This document shows positions 4,595 through 9,332 of a stretch of 9,332 nt of DNA, piece by piece (within the stretch, counting starts at the first letter, position 1; every line of letters starts with the position of its first letter). A program made the translations under genes and the position numbers. The notes below the pieces were generated by a model that searched no databases, was not told the DNA's origin, and worked only from the letters and a program-made list of their open reading frames with translations. Source of the DNA: AV17 sp046262735 (GTDB taxonomy: Bacteria > Verrucomicrobiota > Verrucomicrobiia > Chthoniobacterales > UBA10450); the NCBI GenBank assembly GCA_046262735.1, contig JBHEMD010000003.1, positions 1-9,332 of the forward strand, read 5' to 3'.

Positions 4595-6556
4595 ATGGCA
4601 CTACTTCGGCACCGGATTTCGGTCCTCGTAGTGGCTGGCGTGCTCGTGCTTCTCTGCCTGTTCGCTTTTTTCTCGGTGCCCTTCGTCGTTTCGAATGCGC
4701 TGCGCTTCTGGCTGTCGTGGAAGGCGCGGCAGGAACATCTCTCCTGTCAGATCGACAAGATTGAGGCGCCGTTTTTGCGGCCCGTCATTGTGCGCGGTTT
4801 GCGACTACAGAGTGAGCGCGAGGCTGCTTTTCAAATCGACGCCCGAGTCGCACAGATCGAGCTCGCTTTGAATCTGGGGGCGATCGTCTTGCCCGGCGGC
4901 GGTCGGGCCATTTCGCATGTGGCGATCGATGGACTGCGGATGGAGATCAGCCGCGGCCACTCGGCAGAAACATCCCTCAGCCAGGCTGCGTGGGCCACCT
5001 TGCAAAGATTGCTGCCCGGCAGTTTTGACTTTGAGCGGATCAATCTGCGAATCGAAACCGGTCGCGCCGTCATATTGCTGCGCAATGTCTCGGTTTCAGG
5101 AAACGAAATCGAAGCCGGCCGCTTTGCGAGCGATCAGATCATGCTTATTTCGCCGTGGTTTCGCCAGAGCTTTTCCCAACTCCGCGGCGCCACGAAATGG
5201 GAAGGAAATAAGCTCACTGTCGCCGGACTAAGTCTGGCCTCGGGTCTCGATTTGCCCTCGATCACTACGGACCTCTCTCAAATGGACCGGCAGACCGTTG
5301 GACTGGATTTCGATGTGGAAGTTTCCGGCGGGAAAATTCGCGCCGACGTTGCGCACACGTGGCGGCCGGGCGGAGTGGAGTGGAATGTCGTCGCATCAGC
5401 CAGCGATATTTCGCTGGCTCAAACGGCGGAGGCGCTCGGGTTCGCCGAGCGCCTCGGCGGACTGCTGCACGCGTGCAACGTTACTTTCCGAGGCAATCTG
5501 CTCGATCCGACGGGCGCGACCGGTTGGCTGTGGACGGAGGTGAGCGCGCCCGCGTGGCGTGATCGCGCCGCCGACGTGGTGATGCTGGGCGCCACGCTCA
5601 CCAATCGGGAAATACACATTCAGCAGTTCTATGTGCAGCAAGGTTCAAATGAGCTGACTCTCAGCGGAGAAGCATCCTGGCCCGGAAGCTGGGCGCACTG
5701 GCTGGGTGCCAACTTTGCCGGCGATGTCTCTGCCTCGATCGTAGACCTGCGCGATTTTGCCGGCCTCCTCGGCGCAAATCGCGAACATTTCGCGGGCGCG
5801 CTCACCGTCGAAGGCACGGTCACCGCGCGGGCGCGCAGCATCAGCGGCCACTTCACCGCCAATGGTTCGGGCCTGACCCTTTTCGAACAACCGGTCGATC
5901 TGCTCAAAGCGGATCTCAATCTCAAAGCTACCGAGCTTGAAATTGAGGCCTTCGAGCTGACTCACGATCAGGATTTCCTGCGCGTCACCGGCAAGATCGA
6001 CATCTCGCACGGGCAGGATTCGCACGGCACCATCGCCGTTTCTCTGCGCGATCTCGCAAATTACATCCGGACTGCGCCGATCGCCTCGGCGCTGACCGCG
6101 CAGCTCAGCTTCGATGGCGGCAACGGCTTTATCGAATCGCTTGAGCTGCGCGATGGCCCGCTTGCCATCGGCTTCGGCGGCACGGTCGATTTTGCCAGTC
6201 TGCAAAACTTCGGCATCACGCTAATTCCCACTGATGTCCTGTTCGATCTCGGCTGGACGAGCGATTCCGAGTGTGCGAGCGCGGTTGAATTTTTGCCCGC
6301 GCCAGGGCCGGAGAAATTCCGGCCCCAGATCGAAAAGATCGATTTGCACGGAGACGTTTTGACCGGTGCCTGGCGCGTCGCGCTGCGCAAACGCGCCGGG
6401 CCAGACCAGGAGTGGCCGCTTTGCGCTCGCGGCCATGGTCAGGCGCTTAAAATCGGCGTAGCTGATCGAGCAACTGCGGAGTTCAGCCAGTCGAGCTTGC
6501 GCACTTTTCGCAGCGGCGAAGGGCGCACGCTCACTTTACTGCCGGATCGACCGTAA
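4595..6556 (+). CDS. AsmA/TamB-like envelope protein (hypothetical)
   Basis: The 653-residue protein has one N-terminal membrane helix at about residues 8-31 (SVLVVAGVLVLLCLFAFFSV...). A long beta-strand-rich region with no cytoplasmic features follows. The pattern, repeated phrases such as 'ISHVAIDGLRMEIS', 'FERINLRIETG' and 'LRGATKWEGNKLTVAGLSL', and later 'FAGALTVEGTVTARARSISG' and 'LKADLNLKATELEIEAFELT', is typical of AsmA-like/TamB/YdbH proteins. These are thought to form hydrophobic grooves for lipid traffic or outer-membrane assembly between the membranes. I could not assign a subfamily. The ATG at 4595 follows the DUF4230-like stop by 10 nt; AGAAGGA lies 14 nt upstream, far for a ribosome site. 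The C-terminus overlaps the end of dnaE by 26 bp on the opposite strand. Confidence 0.8.
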   Translation: MALLRHRISVLVVAGVLVLLCLFAFFSVPFVVSNALRFWLSWKARQEHLSCQIDKIEAPFLRPVIVRGLRLQSEREAAFQIDARVAQIELALNLGAIVLPGGGRAISHVAIDGLRMEISRGHSAETSLSQAAWATLQRLLPGSFDFERINLRIETGRAVILLRNVSVSGNEIEAGRFASDQIMLISPWFRQSFSQLRGATKWEGNKLTVAGLSLASGLDLPSITTDLSQMDRQTVGLDFDVEVSGGKIRADVAHTWRPGGVEWNVVASASDISLAQTAEALGFAERLGGLLHACNVTFRGNLLDPTGATGWLWTEVSAPAWRDRAADVVMLGATLTNREIHIQQFYVQQGSNELTLSGEASWPGSWAHWLGANFAGDVSASIVDLRDFAGLLGANREHFAGALTVEGTVTARARSISGHFTANGSGLTLFEQPVDLLKADLNLKATELEIEAFELTHDQDFLRVTGKIDISHGQDSHGTIAVSLRDLANYIRTAPIASALTAQLSFDGGNGFIESLELRDGPLAIGFGGTVDFASLQNFGITLIPTDVLFDLGWTSDSECASAVEFLPAPGPEKFRPQIEKIDLHGDVLTGAWRVALRKRAGPDQEWPLCARGHGQALKIGVADRATAEFSQSSLRTFRSGEGRTLTLLPDRP

Positions 6557-9332
6557 CCTCGCGGAACTCGCCCTTGTTCGTGACGAGCCAGCGCGCCAGT
6601 TTTTTTTCTAAGTCCCGCGTCAATTGAATGTGAAGATCCGCCCCCGCATCCATCCGCAGCGCCGGGCCGCTCGTGCGATCGAATAACAGCCGCACCGGCC
6701 GCGGCCCCGGCGAGCGCGCCAGAATTTCGCGCACTTCGCGCAGTTCTTGGCTTGTTGTTGCGGGCGAAAAGCGGAGAAGCACGGGCGATTGTTCAAACCC
6801 GCCTCCGACAGCCGTCGCCAGCGCGGTTTCTTTCGGCATCGTCAATCTTTCGCTCGAAGCCACCGCGCCGTTTGGCTTGTCTGCGCCAAGCGGTTTCACT
6901 TTCTGCGCGATCGCGCGCGGCGCATCGCCGCGCGTGTCAATTGTGGCGTGGAGCTCGATCACCCGCCCCGCCGTCAACGCATCGGAGACCTTCGTGTAAA
7001 CATCGTTCCAGATCACCACTTCGAGCGTTCCGGTCAGGTCTTCAATCCAGACGACCGCAAATGGTTTGCCCTCTTTGCGGGTGAACTTTTTTTCAACCTG
7101 CACGATCACGCCGGCGGTTTTGAACAGGGCGCGATCGTCGAGTTCGCCCAGCGACGCGACCGCCTGATAGTTTTTCCCGGCAAAAAGATTGGCGTATGCA
7201 TCGAGCGGGTGGCCGCTGACATAAAAACCGAGGAGCTCTTTTTCGTAGAAAAGTTTTTCGTGTTCGCCCCAGGGCAGCACCGTGCGTTTTCGCATTGAGG
7301 TGATCGGCGTCGCCTCGTCGAACAATGAGACCTGTCCAGCCGCGCGGTCGCGATGGGCCGCCGCCGAGCACGCCAGCGCCTCATCGATCGAGACAACAAG
7401 TTCGGCGCGATCGCGTCCGGTAAAATCGCAGGCGCCCGCTTTGACCAGGCTCTCGAGCATTTTTCGATTTGCGATCCGCGAACCGAGGCGGCCACAAAAG
7501 TCTTCGAGCGACTTGTAGTCCCCTCCCTGCTCGCGTTCCAGGATCGACATCTGCATGGCGGCCTCGCCCACGTGCTTGATCGCGGCCAGCCCATAACGGA
7601 TGGCGCTCAATGTGGGAGCGGTTTCAGTGCCGCGACTGTCGGGACGCTGAGGTCCCTCCCACATTTCCGGAATAAATTTCAATCCACTTTTGTTCATGTC
7701 CGGCGGCAGGATCGCGATGCCCATCCGTTTGCATTCGCCCACGAACACCGAAATTTTTTCCGTGTTGCTGATTTCATTGCTTAACAATCCGGCCATAAAC
7801 TCGACCGGGTAGTGCGCCTTGAGATACGCGGTCTGATAGCTGATCACGCCATACGCAGCGCTGTGACTCTTGTTGAATCCGTAACCGGCGAATTTTTCGA
7901 GTAAATCGAAAATGGCGTTGGCTTTTTTTTCCGGGATCTTGTTCGTGCGCGCGCAACCCTCGATGAAGTTCTTGCGCTCCTTCGCCATTTTTTCCTTGTC
8001 CTTTTTGCCCATGGCGCGGCGCAACAGATCGGCCTGGGCGAGCGAGTAGCCGGCGAGTTTGCTGGCCGCGGCCATGACTTGCTCCTGATAAATCATCACC
8101 CCGTAGGTGTCGGCGCAGATTTCTTCGAGCAGCGGGTGAAGATACTTGATCGGCGCGGTCCCCTTCTTCGCCCTCACGTATTCCGGGATCAGCTCCATCG
8201 GTCCCGGTCGATAGAGCGCGATCAGCGCGATAATGTCATCGAGCTTTCGCACCTCGAATTGTTTCGAGAGACTCGTCATCCCGCCGGACTCCATCTGGAA
8301 CAGCCCGATGGTTTCGCCACGGTTGTAGAGAGCGAACGCAGCGGCCTCATCCAGCGGAATGGTCTTGAGCGAAAAATCTGGCTCGCGTTTCCGAATCAAT
8401 GTGAGCGTATCTTCGATAACAGTGAGCGTTTTTAATCCGAGGAAATCAATTTTCAGGAGTCCCAGGTCGTTTAGCGGCCCCATGGCGTATTGGCTGATCA
8501 CGTCGTGACCTTTCACGTCGCGACAAAGCGGGATGTAATCGGACAAATCCCGATCGGCGATGACGACGCCTGCCGCGTGCACGCCGGCGTTACGCGATAA
8601 ACCTTCAAGGACTTTCGCATTCTCGAAGAGCTGCCGTGTAGCTGGCTCGGTGGCGAGAGCCCGTTTCAACTCCGAATTCTTTTCCACGGCGGAATCGAGC
8701 GTGATGTTTAGCTCGTTGGGAATCATCTTGGCGATACGATCGGCATCGCGATAACTCCACCCCAGCACCCGGGCGACGTCGCGCACGACGCTCTTTGCCT
8801 TGAGCTTGCCGAATGTAATGATCTGCGCGACGCGGCGCTCGCCGTATTTCCGTCGAACGTATTCGAGGACTTCGCCGCGGCGCGCTTCGCAGAAATCCAC
8901 GTCGATATCGGGAGGCGAAACGCGATCGGGATTCAAAAAACGCTCGAAAATCAGGCCGAACTGAAGCGGGTCGATATCCGTGATGCCAAGGACAAACGCT
9001 ACGATCGAGCCTGCAGCTGAGCCGCGGCCAGGGCCAACTGGGATTCCTTTTTCCTTCGCGAAATGAATGAAATCCCAAACGATGAGGAGGTAACTAACGA
9101 ACCCGGTTTTTTCCAGAACGCCAAGCTCGTACTCGAGCCGTCTGGCTAGTTCCGCGTCTACCGTCGCTCGTTCGCCGTAGCGCGTCTGCAAGCCCTGGTA
9201 GCAAAGCTCGCGCAAATAGCCCTCCCGGGTTTGGCCGCCTGGGACCGGATACTCCGGATATTTTGAACTCCCAAACTCAAGATCGAGATCGCAACGTTCG
9301 GCAATGTGTAGTGTGTTTGTGATCGCCTCCGG
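6531..9332 (-). CDS. dnaE: DNA polymerase III alpha subunit (5' end cut by right edge)
   Basis: DnaE is the catalytic subunit of the replicative polymerase. 933 codons and the stop are visible; the frame continues upstream of 9215 to the edge (PEAITNTLHIAERCDLDLEF). The missing part is the PHP domain and the start of the palm. Catalytic aspartates are seen in PDIDVDF (fragment residues about 142 and 144, equivalent to E. coli D401/D403) and KIDFLGL (about 296, D555). Other marks are GPGRGSAAGS, GLFQMES, GYGFNKSHSAAYGVISYQ, a clamp-binding QVSLF at about 667-671, an OB fold near 735-800, and a C-terminal domain. A 19-residue in-frame insert at about 557-575 matches a near-palindromic DNA element and is listed separately. 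The stop TGA is inside the convergent AsmA-like gene. It is an E. coli-type DnaE, not PolC. Confidence 0.97.
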   Translation of the reverse strand, partial: PEAITNTLHIAERCDLDLEFGSSKYPEYPVPGGQTREGYLRELCYQGLQTRYGERATVDAELARRLEYELGVLEKTGFVSYLLIVWDFIHFAKEKGIPVGPGRGSAAGSIVAFVLGITDIDPLQFGLIFERFLNPDRVSPPDIDVDFCEARRGEVLEYVRRKYGERRVAQIITFGKLKAKSVVRDVARVLGWSYRDADRIAKMIPNELNITLDSAVEKNSELKRALATEPATRQLFENAKVLEGLSRNAGVHAAGVVIADRDLSDYIPLCRDVKGHDVISQYAMGPLNDLGLLKIDFLGLKTLTVIEDTLTLIRKREPDFSLKTIPLDEAAAFALYNRGETIGLFQMESGGMTSLSKQFEVRKLDDIIALIALYRPGPMELIPEYVRAKKGTAPIKYLHPLLEEICADTYGVMIYQEQVMAAASKLAGYSLAQADLLRRAMGKKDKEKMAKERKNFIEGCARTNKIPEKKANAIFDLLEKFAGYGFNKSHSAAYGVISYQTAYLKAHYPVEFMAGLLSNEISNTEKISVFVGECKRMGIAILPPDMNKSGLKFIPEMWEGPQRPDSRGTETAPTLSAIRYGLAAIKHVGEAAMQMSILEREQGGDYKSLEDFCGRLGSRIANRKMLESLVKAGACDFTGRDRAELVVSIDEALACSAAAHRDRAAGQVSLFDEATPITSMRKRTVLPWGEHEKLFYEKELLGFYVSGHPLDAYANLFAGKNYQAVASLGELDDRALFKTAGVIVQVEKKFTRKEGKPFAVVWIEDLTGTLEVVIWNDVYTKVSDALTAGRVIELHATIDTRGDAPRAIAQKVKPLGADKPNGAVASSERLTMPKETALATAVGGGFEQSPVLLRFSPATTSQELREVREILARSPGPRPVRLLFDRTSGPALRMDAGADLHIQLTRDLEKKLARWLVTNKGEFREVTVDPAVK
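7609..7665. repeat. 57-bp near-palindromic element in frame inside dnaE
   Basis: The ends AATGTGGGAG (7609-7618) and CTCCCACATT (7656-7665) are perfect 10-bp inverted repeats. The interior continues to pair with few mismatches down to a 3-nt loop near 7636-7638, better on the plus strand because several pairs are G-U. Its length is 19 codons, keeping the dnaE frame, and it encodes the low-likeness stretch from M-W-E-G-P to A-P-T-L. It lies between KFIPE and SAIRYGLAAIKHVGE, where other DnaE proteins have a short loop. This resembles coding-region palindromic elements such as those of Rickettsia. Only one copy is in the window, so mobility is inferred. Confidence 0.55.

Noticed and set aside
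7923..7930. Run of eight A on the dnaE coding strand, with another at 6600-6607, as possible slippage sites
   Set aside because: The reading frame is intact across both, the encoded residues (EKKAN and EKKLARW) suit the family, and no useful shifted product is evident.

Overview
The window looks like chromosomal housekeeping DNA from a GC-rich (roughly 58-60 %) Gram-negative-type bacterium. Lipoproteins with an outer-membrane-type +2 residue, a YidC with a long periplasmic domain, YqgE and an AsmA-like envelope protein all imply two membranes. Protein style and the short heptamer intergenic repeats suggest Verrucomicrobiota (Chthoniobacterales-like). That placement rests on recognition, not on a search.

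Layout: positions 1-3594 are read on the minus strand. In transcription order they carry yqgE (3594-3034), ald (2965-1868), two tandemly duplicated small lipoprotein genes (1792-1628 and 1604-1401), an intrinsic terminator (1380-1345), and then the RNase P/membrane insertion cluster rnpA (1296-934), yidD (934-668) and yidC (650 to the left edge, N-terminal 216 codons only). rpmH, which normally sits directly before rnpA, is not there. Positions 3595-3876 hold no convincing gene, but they contain a strong plus-strand intrinsic terminator and an inverted/heptamer repeat. Positions 3877-6556 on the plus strand are a two-gene operon: a DUF4230-like single-pass membrane protein, then a 653-residue AsmA/TamB-like envelope protein. 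Positions 9332-6531 on the minus strand are dnaE (N-terminus cut by the right edge), which overlaps the AsmA-like gene tail-to-tail by 26 bp.

How the genes work together: rnpA-yidD-yidC couples tRNA 5' maturation with inner-membrane protein insertion and is linked by a 1-nt overlap and a 17-nt gap. ald supplies alanine/pyruvate interconversion. The DUF4230/AsmA-like pair is probably an envelope module. dnaE is the replicative polymerase subunit.

No defence system, prophage, CRISPR array, tRNA or rRNA was found. The most unusual signal is a 57-bp near-palindrome lying in frame inside dnaE, which adds 19 residues just before the conserved IRYGLAAIKHVGE stretch and resembles a coding-region palindromic element. 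Next come a heptamer microsatellite that forms the N-terminal codons of the DUF4230-like gene, an orphan plus-strand terminator, and a terminator-like hairpin inside yidD. No wholly new multi-gene system is visible.
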